A stretch of DNA of 64,000 bases from positions 8,584,001 to 8,648,000 of the forward strand of contig CM050454.1 of NCBI GenBank assembly GCA_027563935.2, read 5' to 3'. The position numbers and the translations under genes are program-made. The DNA is from Costus lasius. Taxonomy: Eukaryota > Streptophyta > Magnoliopsida > Zingiberales > Costaceae. The notes under the pieces were generated by a model. It worked only from the letters and a program-made list of their open reading frames with translations. It made no database searches and was not told the DNA's origin. Positions 23,797-34,519 of the stretch are shown here, piece after piece; position 1 is the stretch's first letter; every line of letters begins with the position of its first letter.

Positions 23797-24009
23797 TGAG
23801 ATTCGTATTGATGGTATAACAAGACCTGAGATTCGTATAACAGGTCACAAAGCACAATTTATAACATTGCGGATCCAAATATCACACACTGTATAGGACA
23901 ATACTATTTACAATTTCCTTGGTATAAGTAGATACATATAACACAATATATAGGACAATACTATTTACATGGTATAACAAAACAAATGATTGTCATAATC
24001 TGCTATAGA

Positions 24010-24460
24010 AAATTTTCCTTTAGTCTGCACACTCAAATGGGTGTCTAAAAGTTTTACCTGCATAAATAATGGCACAACAGATTATAAAACTTCAACATAG
24101 GAAAACTAGTCATGCATAACAAATATATTAAACACTCACATATGCATTCGCAACTTCCACATCACTCTTACAGGCTTTCAATGAATTATAAAAAATAATC
24201 CGCCTCTGTCTTCTAATTATATACATCAAAATCCAATGGTTTTCATCGCAAATTGGTGCAAGTATTCTTGTAGTGTAACAAAGGTTTTCAGCTACCATAT
24301 GTTCCAAACAAGCAGCACTAAATCCGAATTTATTATCTGAATACAAACCCATATAGGTTGGAGATATGTAATCAAAAGCCAACAACTTCGTAATTAGTTT
24401 GAAATACAAGTTCAGATAAGCCAACAACTTCTTTGTTTGTATTCTACAACAAAGAAGCAT
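24010..24460 (-). pseudogene. Ulp1-like protease His-block fragment, inverted
   Basis: Minus-strand frame 24128-24460 reads GFSAACLEHMVAENL, APICDENHWILMYII and RRIIFYNSLK. This is the part of a C48 protease just before and around the catalytic His (NHW, near 24240). A donor (GCATAT|GTGAGT) closes it near 24138. A further exon-like stretch follows an ATTTATGCAG acceptor (about 24062 downward). It supplies the block missing from the plus-strand copy at 20.7-21.0 kb but faces the other way, so neither copy is a complete protease. It may be part of a second, truncated gene copy starting in the right terminal repeat. Confidence 0.72.
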
Positions 24461-24514
24461 ACAAACAGTTAACTTATAATTAACGTAATTAGTTTGAAAT
24501 ACAAGTTCAGATAA

Positions 24515-24840
24515 GTTTGAGGCATGTTATACCAAAATAGAGACATGTTATACCAAGTTTGATACCAAATTAGAAACATGTTACACCATGTTATACCAAG
24601 TTTGATACCAAAATAGAGACATGTTATACCAAGTTTGAAATCTACAATAACGGAACAACTTCATCTTCTTGGGATGTTGTTATACCAAGTTTGATACCAA
24701 ATTAGAAACATGTTACACCAAAACGGTTATACTAAGTTTGAGGCATGTTATACCAAAATAGAGACATGTTATAAAAAGAAACATGTGTTATACTAAGTTT
24801 GTCCCTTTTTATACCAAAATGGGATGTGTTATACTGTCAT
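24515..24840 (+). repeat. Degenerate GTTATACCAA satellite block
   Basis: Irregular repeats of ATGTTATACCAAGTTTGA and CCAAAATAGAGACATGTTAT lie between the inverted Ulp1 fragment and the right terminal repeat. The period is near 21 bp but is broken by insertions. The block shares the core of the other arrays. Confidence 0.8.
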
Positions 24841-24936
24841 TAATACAACAATGTACGTATTAAGAAAAATATAGCAAAATTATGTCATTAATGTAAAAAT
24901 TATGTCATTAATACACAAACTACGACATTTATACCT

Positions 24937-25786
24937 TAAAGGAACATTGGAGTCGTTGGAGGAACTCGCCATGAGATTCTGCAAAAAAAAAACAAGATTA
25001 GGAAATCCTAAGAAGACAAATTATATCAATTTACTTATTTAAAAAATAAATTATGCCATTATACCTTAAACGAAGAGTTTGGGTTCGTCGGAGGAACTCG
25101 GCCTACAAATGGTAGTGGACGGAAGATGAGATCCTGCAAAAAATAAATCAAGATTAGGAAACCCTAAGCCAACAAAGAACTCAACATTACGTCGTAGGTC
25201 GTGGGACGTCATCGGAGGTCATCGCAGTTCGCCGTAGGTCGAGATTAGGAATCCCTAAGCCAACCAGGAACTCGACATTACGCCGTAGGTCGTTAGAGGT
25301 CCTCACAGTTCGTCGTAGGTCTTCGGAAGATGTCGCAGATCGCCGCAGGACGTCGGAGGTCGACTGCACAAAAAACACAAAATTAGGGCTTGACACGACC
25401 ACGAACTCGGAGGCCGTGGGCTCAACACGACCACGAACTCAAAGGTCATCGGAGGCCGTCGGAGAGGATCGGGCGACAAAACTGTCATCCGAGAGGAAGG
25501 GTTTGGTCATATGTAAGGTTAGTTCGGGTGGGTGGGTTTTTCGTGCGCGGGTTTTGAAATTTTGAGGAACCAACCATGGTTAGTTTGGCTGTAACGGGGA
25601 GGGGCATAACAAGCAGCGTTATATCATGATTTGGTATAACGCGTGACGGGCTGTATCGGCGCTATCCGCACTTAAGTATGAGTTGCTTGGAAATTCGTGC
25701 GAGGGTGTTTTAGGATTCGTGTCTCGAATCTCAGCCCACTCCTCCGCAAAATTTGCGGAGGGGTGCCCCTCCACAAAAACGCAGCC
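24937..25786 (-). repeat. Right terminal inverted repeat of the Mutator-like element
   Basis: It reads inward on the minus strand and contains the same first exon (minus strand ATGGCGAGTTCCTCC, about 24950-24971). The segment with GATTAGGAAnCCCTAAG and the GGAACTCG motif is present about three times (near 24995, 25155 and 25240), which makes this arm longer than the left one. Confidence 0.8.
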
Positions 25787-27203
25787 CGTTATCTCTACCA
25801 CATGCCACCATAAATTATAATACCAAAAATAACCCACACGAAAATATCATTTAGCCATGTCATGTGAATCATTAAATCATGGTAAAAAAAATACTCAATT
25901 ACGAGCCATACCCTTGAGTAAAGTTTTTTTACAATGAGCTTATCCAAAGTAATAAGTGCTTTCAAATAACTTGATGGTAGTGTATCCAACCCAAATGAAT
26001 AATTTAATAGTTGCTTTACTTGGCAATGACAGTCGATGTTAGTGAGCTCCCACAGTACAATCATGGCTTTGCTAATGAAAAGATCACAAGTTCTGCTGCA
26101 TTTCCACTTCACATGCAAAACATATAATAGTCATAAACCACCATGTATCTATATCAACTAAATAACTCATGGCAGATATCGATATATCAAATATGAATGA
26201 CAAAAGTGTAAGAAGACATACATATATGTTCACGCCTACATAACACAAAAGACATGCATCCTCACATCAAATAGTTGCATTTAGTGAGGGCAATTGATGT
26301 CGATGAGTTATGGTTGTTTACGAATTATCTTATGAAGCTACTTGTGCCCATTTCTGTCTAGAAGATTAACCTTCAAAGATGGATTTTTGCTCGTACCACC
26401 AATGAACTTGCAAGAAATAGAAAGGTCCAGAACGAGTTTGAGAAGTCAGATTACACAATACATGTTGAAAGAAAGTATTAGAGTTTCATCTAATGAGTTG
26501 CATATACCGGCTTATAGGAGTATCTTTTATGTTAAATGGTTCTCAAAAGTCAAATTACACAATACATGTTGAAAGAAAGTAATAGAGTTTCGTCTAATGA
26601 GTTGGCACACACCGGCATATAAGAGTATCTTTTATCTTAAATAGCTCTCATTTATGTTTTTTTTTTCTAGATTGTATTATTCTCTAAACACAATATTTAC
26701 AAAAAGCTAATGGACTAGTGACTAAGGAAACCCAAAAATCTTGCTTAACTGTGAACGAATGAGCATACACAATTGAGAGAGGATCGGAGATATTTCTTGT
26801 GATTAGAAGGTAATTTTGGCTTTCAACTAGTGGGAAATAATCACACTTTTAAGGGCAAGGCCGAATTGAGAAGTAAATGTTGGGAGAAACTTTTTTTTTG
26901 GCTTGGATCAAAATCAATATTCGCAATGGATGCCTACAGCTAGAAGCCGCCAACTAGCCCGATTAGGTTAACCCAAGCACAAGCCTACTATAGCCCAATT
27001 CTACACAAGTTGTGCTAGGTATGACATGATAATAAACGAGCTATGCTAGATACAACATGATAGAAAAAAAAAAGCACTTACATAGCATAGCACAGAGCAC
27101 AACTAAGGCATAGCCAAGAATGCTATAAGAATGAAAATACTTGGCCCAATATGGCATGTAATATGACTCGGGCTGAGAAAGACTTGAATTTTCAAACCAA
27201 AAA

Positions 27204-27256
<53 letters not shown>

Positions 27257-27271
27257 AATAAATAAATAAAT
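27204..27271. repeat. (TAA)n / (TAAA)n compound microsatellite
   Basis: A TAA run passes into a TAAA run. It sits at the same position as the microsatellite in unit 1 but is longer. Confidence 0.95.
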
Positions 27272-27452
27272 AGAAAATAAAGAAAAATAATATTTTTTTC
27301 ATAGTTAAAAGTTAATTAAACTTCTAGTTTTAAATTTTTAAGATACGTTAAGATTAAGAAAAAGATTAAAACTCACATGGTGTGCTAGGCCACATGTCAT
27401 TGTTGCCCCAACACGCATGCCAGCCCTTCCGCCTACGAGTCATGCCCGACGC

Positions 27453-27919
27453 TAGGGATGGCAATAAAACTCATCCCCGGTCCGACCCGACCCACCCCGA
27501 CCTAAAGTCAACGGGAAAAACCCGAGTTGACTGGGTCTCAGGTCAGGTTCGGGTAAAACCCGATGGGGGTAAGGTCGGGTCGGGTCGGGGTCGGGTATGG
27601 GGATTCAGATACCCACCCTGACCCCGACCCCGCCCGGATCATTAAAATTACATATTTATCCTTATAAATTAAATATCTATAAGTAATTTATATAGGGTTG
27701 TTGAAGAATATTTTTATAAATATGCATTAAAAATTTATTTTTAATATATTTTTTAAAAAAATTAAGCATATACTTTCTTTAGGAAAGTCGGGTCGGGTTT
27801 CCCCGCAGGGTCGGGGATGGGGTTGGAAATTTTAAACCCGTCGAGTTCGGGGATGGGTTTTCAAAAGTCGGGTTCGGGTCGGGGAAACCCGACCCCGACC
27901 CGCCTCGTTGCCATCCCTA
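27453..27919. mobile_element. hAT-type MITE (TAGGGATGGCAA)
   Basis: A 467-bp element with ends TAGGGATGGCAA and TTGCCATCCCTA. It is flanked by an 8-bp duplication with one mismatch (CCCGACGC / CCCGACAC). The subterminal arms are packed with GGGTCGGGTCGGG and its complement, so the element can fold back. The core is AT-rich. Unit 1 (about 11275) lacks it. Non-coding. Confidence 0.88.
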
Positions 27920-28043
27920 CCCGACACGCTGACACTTTGCCTAGACACCTCAGCCTAGCACTACTTGATCCCGTGCAATTGTGCATTATGCCACCCATGC
28001 CCTATTAACTAATCAACTAGCTAGGCCTATGGGTCATGCTTAG

Positions 28044-29014
28044 TGTGATGCCTCTTTCCTCGTCGACCAAGACGAAGGAGAAATGGATTGGGCGGCGGCC
28101 CAATCCAATGCCTCAGCCCAACGCTTACGACACAGAACACGCAACGCAAGCGGCATCAGCGACCAGAGGATTAACGCACGCGATCTTCGGCTTCAGCTGT
28201 GAGATCTTCGGCGGCATCCTCGGCTTCGACTCTGGCGAAGAAGGCACAACGAGATCCGGCGACGACAAAGATGGGAAGAAAGCTGGCATCGGCTGGCTTT
28301 CCGAGAAGAAGGATGTCTCCTCCATCTTTAAAGGCCGGGCCATGCGACGAGGAAAGGGAGAGGGAGACGACGGGAAGAGAGTTTCAGGCGGTGACGAAAC
28401 ACTCAACAACGACGAGCTTACCTCCTTCCGGCGACGAGGAGAACCGCCGGCGAGAGGTAGATCAAGTGGTGAAAACAGTCGAGAGGTGGGACTGTAAGGC
28501 AACGGCGAACATCGTCGTTGTCGCGAGCGAGAGAGGAAAGATCTGAGGTAGATCTGTATAGGGTTTTATGTAACTGGTTTGGAGGTTCGAATCAGATAAA
28601 TTTTCCCTATATTCCTGTCTTCTCCGGCGACGGTGTGCTCCTTTAGTTTTCCGGCGGCTTTCCCTTGTTCTGAACCTTCTTCCCTCCTTCACTATCTCCG
28701 GCAGTGGCATTTTCAGGCGACATAGGCTGAGGTTCGGACGAGGACATCGAACCTGCCGCACGCCTCAGCCCTCCCGTCTCCCCCCTTCTTCTTTGGCGTC
28801 GGGGACCGGCGTCAAAGAACGAACGCAGCGTTCGTTTCCCAAAGGCGGAAGCGAGCAGATGAACGTCTCGTTCGGCGTTCGAAACGAGATGCTGACCAGG
28901 TCAACACAAATTTGAGAAGCGGCTGAAATCGAATTCGATTTCGATCTCGAATTCGGTGCATAGTGCGAGGAGAAATTGCTGACGTGGACTAGGCTGAATT
29001 GGGTGGGCGTGACA
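28044..29014. mobile_element. Solo LTR-like element, 971 bp
   Basis: The ends are TGTGATGCC and GGGCGTGACA, with a 5-bp duplication CTTAG on both sides (28039-28043, 29015-29019). Unit 1 has the empty site near 11392. The reverse complement starts TGTCACGCCC, as in the right-hand piece of the pair at 13817-16205, and its GC-rich part shares GTTCGAAACGA-like motifs with the left piece. No primer site or coding domain is visible. Overlapping open frames at 28.1-28.5 kb on both strands are not supported as genes. Confidence 0.75.
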
Positions 29015-29094
29015 CTTAGCCCAACATGCTAACATTGTGCTTACACACATCAGCCCAACACAACTTGATCTCATGTCTTTATATCACTCGTGGC

Positions 29095-29570
29095 TAGGGA
29101 TGGCAAAAAACCCCATCCCCGACCCGACCCGACCCGAAGTCAACGGGGAAAACCCGAGTTGACTGGGGATCGGGTCGGGTTCGGGGAAAACCCGACGGGG
29201 GTATAGTCGGGTCGGGGTCGGGTATGGGAATTTAGGTACCCGCCCCGAACCCGACCCCGAACCCGCCCCGACTATTAAAATAACAAATTTACCCCTTATA
29301 AATTATAACCTAGTTACTAAATTTGAATAATTTATGTAGAAATGATGATATAATTTATGTAAAATATTTTATTTATATATTATGAATAAAGAATGTAAAT
29401 TAATTTTAAAAATATTATTTATAATATATATTTACTTTTTAGGTCAGGCGGGGTCGAGTTTCCCCGTGGGGTCGGGTGTGGGGCAGAGTTTTTTAAACCC
29501 GTCGGGTTCGGGGAAGTCAGGGTCGGGTCGGGATGATAAAACCCGACCCCGACCCGCCCCGTTGTCATCC
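29095..29570. mobile_element. hAT-type MITE (TAGGGATGGCAA), second copy
   Basis: It starts TAGGGATGGCAA and ends GTTGTCATCC, the last few terminal bases being altered. GTGGC repeats at both borders are a partial target duplication. Unit 1 has the empty site in CACTCGTGGCCTATTAAC (about 11453). The arms carry the same GGGTCGGG words as 27453-27919. Non-coding. Confidence 0.82.
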
Positions 29571-30019
29571 GTGGCCTATTAACTAAGTCAACTGGGTTAT
29601 GTTTGTGTGGGCCTATTGGCTTTCGCCACCCCAATCTTCAACATTGCCACCCTTGATCAATTAACTAGAACTCGATTTTAGTGCGGGCCCGCTTGGCTTT
29701 TTTGGCCACCTCTACGCACTGGACAATATGCTCCCTCCATTTCAACCTGGAAATTTGTATTCCAGTGGAGTGCTCAAACGATTTTGCAAATTATACTAAC
29801 AAAACCCAAACTTTATACCTAATCTTAAATTAGAATGTAACAACATATATAACGATATTTTAGACAAATTAATACCTAAAAGATTTTGACAAATTATGAT
29901 TGTAGTTACTAACATTTGCATAGTACATTCAGCCTCGCATTCGTTTCGTCCATGAAACGAATTCCACTGGGCAACCAGCGGACCGCTCGGTTCAAAACGA
30001 TTAAATATTATTAAAAATT

Positions 30020-30755
30020 TGCATTGCACTTTTGGGTCCCAATCATAAATGATTGAAAACCCATCAAAAATTCGCGTATGCTATTTAGAGTGGCGAGCAC
30101 ACGGTATTCTTTAGTAAAAGGCGAAAGAATAGTTCGCTTTGTGCCCACCACACAGCTGCGTGCCTTTCTAATATGGTTAACAAAAGACTTTAATAGGAGA
30201 GCGGGCGGCAAACAATTCCGTAAGCGCGCAATGTGGGACTAACTATTTGTTCCGTGTACTCACACGACTCAGTCCTTCAGTTATACTCGCTCCTTCGGGG
30301 TTTCGTGCGCTCACACAATAGAAAAATGCCGCATACTAGCTCAATAGCAAACCTTGCAACAGACATTTGCAAAGACTCAGGGGAAGACGATCGATCACCC
30401 TCGAGATCGAGAGGAACGGCAACATCAACGACGTCATTAGCCCTCTTGCACAAACATGTTTCGACAATTGCAGCAATTAAACAAACGACTAAAATTATGC
30501 ATTCTTTAGGTTTTGGAGCTGAAGAAAAAGAGTTCGGAAGTTGCAGAGGAGACAAAGAGGTTGACTTCAGGCGGCATGGACGGAGGATCTTCCGGCGGCA
30601 ATGGCGGTAGCGTAAGCCCAAGCTCATCGTTCTCTGCTGTGAACCAGTGGGCATTCTTTGAAGAATCAGAGCTTCTGTACACGCCAGAGTATAGCTTCAA
30701 CGATTACATGATGGATTGGGCCAACTTCTACTGTCTGTGGATTAATGGATCATAA
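30020..30755 (+). pseudogene. Chimeric gene B: ubiquitin leader/first codons fused to HD-Zip exon 2 (exon still open)
   Basis: The structure equals chimera A. The ubiquitin-type leader runs to about 30436 and holds a degraded ubiquitin start (CAAAGACTCAGGGGAAGACG, then CACCCTCGAGATCGAGAG). It joins the HD-Zip intron (TTAGCCCTCTTGC) at about 30435, with the acceptor CTTTAG at 30509 and exon 2 at 30510-30755. Here exon 2 is uninterrupted and open to its stop: zipper residues VLELKKKSSEV and EETKRL, the Gly/Ser linker, then [10 protein letters not shown] and MDWANFYCLW. There is no homeodomain and no good in-frame start in the exon. TTCCGTAAGCG near 30217 could serve as a donor. It is most likely a pseudogene but could give a homeodomain-less transcript. 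Confidence 0.72.
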
Positions 30756-31021
30756 TTCTGTTTAATTCTTAATTTATAGAGCTGATTTTGTGAATTGAGA
30801 CAAGCGCTTATATATATATATATAATTTTTTAAATTATATTTTCTATTATTTTATTTTCTTATTTGAAAATTCAGCCCATGCCCAGCGTGGGTTGGTCAT
30901 GCCGTTGTCGTAGGTGTATCTTTTGACATCATACCTAGTGTGGTCTACCACCTATGTGACGTCAAATATTAGCCAACCTGTTTGAAAAATATATATAATA
31001 TGCAAAAAGGCGAGTAGTTAA

Positions 31022-31965
31022 CACTGTGTTTCGGAGAAAGGGAAAGAAATCAGAAAAGAAAGAAAATAACAAGGGAAAGGAAATAAGGGAGAAAAGAATT
31101 ATTTCTTTTCTCTTTTATGCCTCATGTTTTAATGGAAAGAAAAGAATCATTTTGACCAGTTGACCAAGTCAAAATTGTGTCTTCCCCTTCTTCCACTTCT
31201 CCTTGCTGCGCAGCATGCGTGCCCTTTGGCTGGGAGAGGGGTCGACTGCTAGCTCGGACGAAGGGAGTGAGCTCGGATGGCTGGGAGAGGGGTCGGCTAC
31301 GTCGGGCGGTGTCTTCTCCGACGCTCGGGCGAGCTCGGGAGGGGCGACTGCGGAGGGGAGGGGCGGCTGCGTCGGGAGGGCGAGAGGGGAGGAAGGACGC
31401 GACGGGAGGGCGAGAGGGGGCGGAGAGGGCGGCTGTGTCGGGAGCGTCGGAGAGGGCGAGAGGGCGGCTGCGTCGGGAGGGGGCGGAGAGGGCGGCTGTG
31501 TCGGGATGGCGAGAGGGGAGGGCGGCTGCATCGGGCGGGGTCTTCTCCGACGCCTGGGCGAGCTCGGGAGGGCGGCTGCATCGGGAGGGCAAGAGGGGAG
31601 GGCGGCTGCGTCCGGCGGGGTCTTCTCCGACGCCTGGGCGAGCTCGGGAGGGCGGCTGCATCGGGGAGGGCGAGAGGGGAGGGCGGCTGCGTTGGGCGGG
31701 GTCTTCTCTGATGCTCGGGCGAGCTCGAGAGGGCTGCTGCGTCGGGAGGGTGAGAGGGGAGGAAGGACGGGATGAGATGGTTTTGGAGCGAGACGAGGGA
31801 ACGGAATTGATTTCCCTCTCTTTTGGAGGGGATGGTTTTGAAGAGAAAAGAAAGGAAATGTTTCCCTTCTTTTCTTTATTTCTCTCTTCTGAAACTAAGG
31901 AAATGGAAGTAAAGAATTCTATTTCTTTCCTTTCCTCTCTGGTTTCTCTCCTCTGAAACAGGCCG
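31022..31965. mobile_element. PIF/Harbinger-like MITE with internal minisatellite
   Basis: It is flanked by TAA (31019-31021, 31966-31968), with imperfect inverted ends CACTGTGTTTCGGAGAAAGG and (complement) CGGCCTGTTTCAGAGGAGAG. Unit 1 has the empty site GTTAAAAAAAGG near 16293. A 3-bp TAA duplication and GGCCTGTTTC-type ends are usual in Tourist/Harbinger elements. The core 31177-31780 is a GC-rich minisatellite. Long open frames on both strands are a by-product of the repeat composition. Confidence 0.68.
31300..31780 (+). repeat. GC-rich minisatellite, about 80-bp period
   Basis: The marker TCTTCTCCGACGC recurs at 31541, 31621 and (as TCTTCTCTGATGC) 31702, an interval of 80-81 bp. A related copy is near 31310. 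Each unit also contains GGGCGAGCTCGGGAGGGCGG and a GAGAGGGGAGGGCGGCTGCG segment. The upstream part holds shorter, irregular GGGAGGGCGAGAGGG repeats. Confidence 0.85.
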
Positions 31966-32148
31966 TAAAAGAAAGGCGCTGTGGACTTGCAATGAATATA
32001 TTTAAATATAGAAGGGAAATACAAAACTAACTAGGACAAGTGTTAAGAAGATAGAAGGTGAGAAGCTTCAGTTTTAAATTTATGAGTTATCCTAAGTTCT
32101 AATTTAATCAAGCACCTACACGAGCGAGTAATACTACTATGACATATG

Positions 32149-34353
32149 TGTTACGTTTCAAGAAGCCCAAGGGGCTGCATTAAATATGGTATTAATGAGA
32201 CGTTTCACATTCCAAGAGTTATAGAAGCTTAAGGGTTGCATTAAATGGGTATTAATGGAACGTTTTTCCATTAATGGTGATGGGAGCCCAAGGGCCCTCC
32301 CTCTCCCTATTTATTCCCTCCCCAACCGCTAGTCCTCGCCTTTCTCCACCGAACGAACGAGCCTTCGATCGGTACTCTTCTCCCTCACGACTTGCTCTGC
32401 CTCCGACGACTGCTCCGGCGAGATCCCCTGCCGGTGTCGACGAAGTTGAAGGACTGGCGAACGGATTTCGACGCCGCCCCTGTTTCCACTCGCGATTTTA
32501 ACTCGGCGACGTCTGCATCGCGTCAGATGTGATTTCCGGCAATGCTACACCTCCTCCGGCGACGTTTTGTGGACATCTCGGTGCTCCGGCAAAGGGTGAA
32601 GCTTTCCCCTCTATTTCCGGCAAGAATTGAACCCCGGCGACACTTCTCCGGCGAGTTCTGCGTATGACTCCACCGACTGGTTTTTCCCTGATTTCCGGCG
32701 ACTCCGACCTCTGTTCACAAATCTGACCATACGGCCGGAACCCTCTCAGCGCCGGCTACATTTCCCTACCGGAGAGCTCCGATTCGCCATCGGAAGTTAC
32801 TGTTCTGGCAAACTCTGATTTCCGTGCGGACACCTCGATTTACCTGCGTGGTTGGTTTTCGTGTATCCTGATGTTTCCGTGGTGTTATACGTTCGCACGT
32901 GGCTGTGAACTCGGTTAGTACCCCGACCCGACTCTATACGTACTTATACGAATGCATGTGAACCAACCTGGACTTATATATCTGCTGGCCTCGAATAAAT
33001 AACCCGGATCTGAACATAACCACTTAATGACGAATTAGTATGTTAATTAACGATTATGGTAAAATGGATTAAATGAAATACGAGGACTTATACGATGCTT
33101 TAACCTGTTAGGACCTGTTACCTGATCTCGTGCTTATCGGGTTGGATCTGTACTGTTCATCTGCTGTTTGAGGTAGGGATTCTACCTCTCTCCTTTTGTT
33201 ACGGTGCCAACCACATGTGTAGATTAGTGGCACCTCCTTATTGTTGATATTACTGTTGATTACTATCTGATTCCCGTTCTGCTCTGAGTTATATTCCTGT
33301 TGACATAACCTGTTGCATGAAACACGGTATGAGTATTTTGTTATTGCATGTTTATTGGTAGTTGGTAGGTGTTATGATGTCATGTTATATATACATACCT
33401 TGAGGGCTGGATATTTAGCGATAGATAGTCCAGTATACCTCGGATACTGCCTGTGATATTTCTGTCCGAGACGCTGTGTGATCGTCTCCCTGTGTTTGAC
33501 CGAGAGAGTCCGATGTTATGGGCTTGAGGTCTGATATCAGCCCAATAAGGGGTTGTACTGAGTGTAGGACGCTACACTAGCGGGCTGTCGACGGACAGTC
33601 GTCTCTACCGTTCGGGGAGCCATCGGTAGGGACTACTCTACTTTATAGAGTTGTGGGTCGTAGACCACTCTATTGTATAGAGTTGTGGGTCGTGGACCAC
33701 TGCTGTATCAGCTCCCAGTTTTATCTGTGTATGATGACACATATATTGATACGTATTTGAGTTTGACTATATTCTATATGGGACATGTAGAGTCTTGGTT
33801 ATAGTTCTTGGCAAATCTTTATATCTGATCATGCACCATACAACTTGTGATATCCCTACTTAGCCTCCGGCTAACCCCCTTTGATTTGCCTCCAGGTTTT
33901 GGCGCGGCTCCTTCTGGAGCGGATTAGATAGATAGTCTGTGACCACCAGTCTGGGTGGGTTTGAGTTGCATATAAGTCAAGTTTGTATGTTATTATGTTC
34001 TGTCGTATCAGTCTCGTGACCGCTGCGCCGGTCTTGTTATCTGTTGGCCTGTCGACCGCTGCGTCGGTCGTATTACCTGTTGGACTTATTAACTGCTATG
34101 CCGGCCTCGTTATCTCTCTAGTCTGTCGACCGCTGCACCGGTCGCGTTGTTGGTTCTGTTGACCGCTGTGTCGGTCTTGTATCTGTCTGTGGTTTGACTT
34201 TTGGATATTTGTGGCCGGGTTGGCCTTTGTTATAATATATTATTCTGTCATGTACCTCTTGGGTTCTGTGCTATCTTGTCAGGTACAGTGTAGTTGCGTC
34301 CCGAGGCCCGGGATTCCCGGTGTGGATTCCGGTGGGCACTTGGGGGCATAACA
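32149..34353 (+). repeat. Gypsy 5' LTR
   Basis: 2205 bp, TGTTACG...CATAACA. It contains 36-38 bp degenerate repeats around GACCGCTGCGCCGGTC (about 34014-34195) and a CTCTA/TAGAG duplicate near 33635-33700. It differs from the 3' LTR at scattered positions, mostly C/T and G/A changes (for example CACGACTTGC vs CACAACTTGC), so it is older than the nested Copia element. Confidence 0.95.
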
Positions 34354-34358
34354 ATTAG

Positions 34359-34370
34359 TGGTATCAGAGC
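34359..34370 (+). other. Gypsy primer-binding site (initiator tRNA-Met)
   Basis: TGGTATCAGAGC lies 5 nt after the LTR end. It is complementary to the 3' end of plant initiator tRNA-Met, the standard primer of many plant Gypsy and Copia elements. Confidence 0.93.
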
Positions 34371-34519
34371 GGTTTAGTTTAGGATCTTGTGTCTGACTTA
34401 AGGACTTAAGATCAAACACTAGGATTTAAGATCGCGTTGGTATTTACTCGCATCTGATTTCGATAAACCGTGATCTTACTTAATGTAGTCCTTTAATTGT
34501 TGTTGGTGCGTCACAGGAA

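Larger units (their letters stand above)
16948..25786. mobile_element. Mutator-like element (8.8 kb) with long terminal inverted repeats
   Basis: The ends are GGCTGCGTTTTTGCGGAGGG and its complement, flanked by a 9-bp duplication with one mismatch (TGTTATCTC 16939-16947, CGTTATCTC 25787-25795). The unit 2 tail at about 53093-53108 shows the empty site. The inverted repeats extend about 540 bp on the left (to 17486) and about 850 bp on the right (from 24937, lengthened by internal duplication). A 9-bp duplication and long inverted repeats are the Mutator signature. No MURA-type transposase is visible. The cargo is a broken PMD/Ulp1 gene and arrays of a 21-bp satellite. Confidence 0.88.
10531..26681 (+). 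repeat. Tandem array unit 1 (about 3.85 kb before insertions)
   Basis: The unit starts at CTCTAAACACAATATTTACA, and the same start recurs at 26682 and 53891. Order of landmarks: the ACCCAATAATCTTGCTTA block, a TAA microsatellite, the ACCAAAAATTAGCGTATGCT ubiquitin-type leader, the chimeric HD-Zip exon, GGTCTACCACCT, then the AAGATCACAAGTTCTGCTGC block. Subtracting the hAT element (12625-13674), the LTR-like pair (13817-16205), the Mutator-like element (16948-25786) and their target duplications leaves about 3.85 kb. Confidence 0.8.

Noticed and set aside
22064..23896. 610-residue open frame and its overlapping companions, as a repeat protein
   Set aside because: The frame is open because the 63-bp satellite unit is a multiple of 3 and lacks stops in all three plus frames. 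Several overlapping frames are equally open, and the residues only translate the DNA repeat.
28036..28761. Overlapping frames of 99-153 residues on both strands
   Set aside because: They lie inside the LTR-like element 28044-29014, mirror each other, and lack homology that I recognise.
31122..32024. 300-residue and opposing Pro/Arg/Ser- or Gly/Arg-rich frames as genes
   Set aside because: They come from a GC-rich minisatellite inside a MITE. Frames are open on both strands and have no domain.
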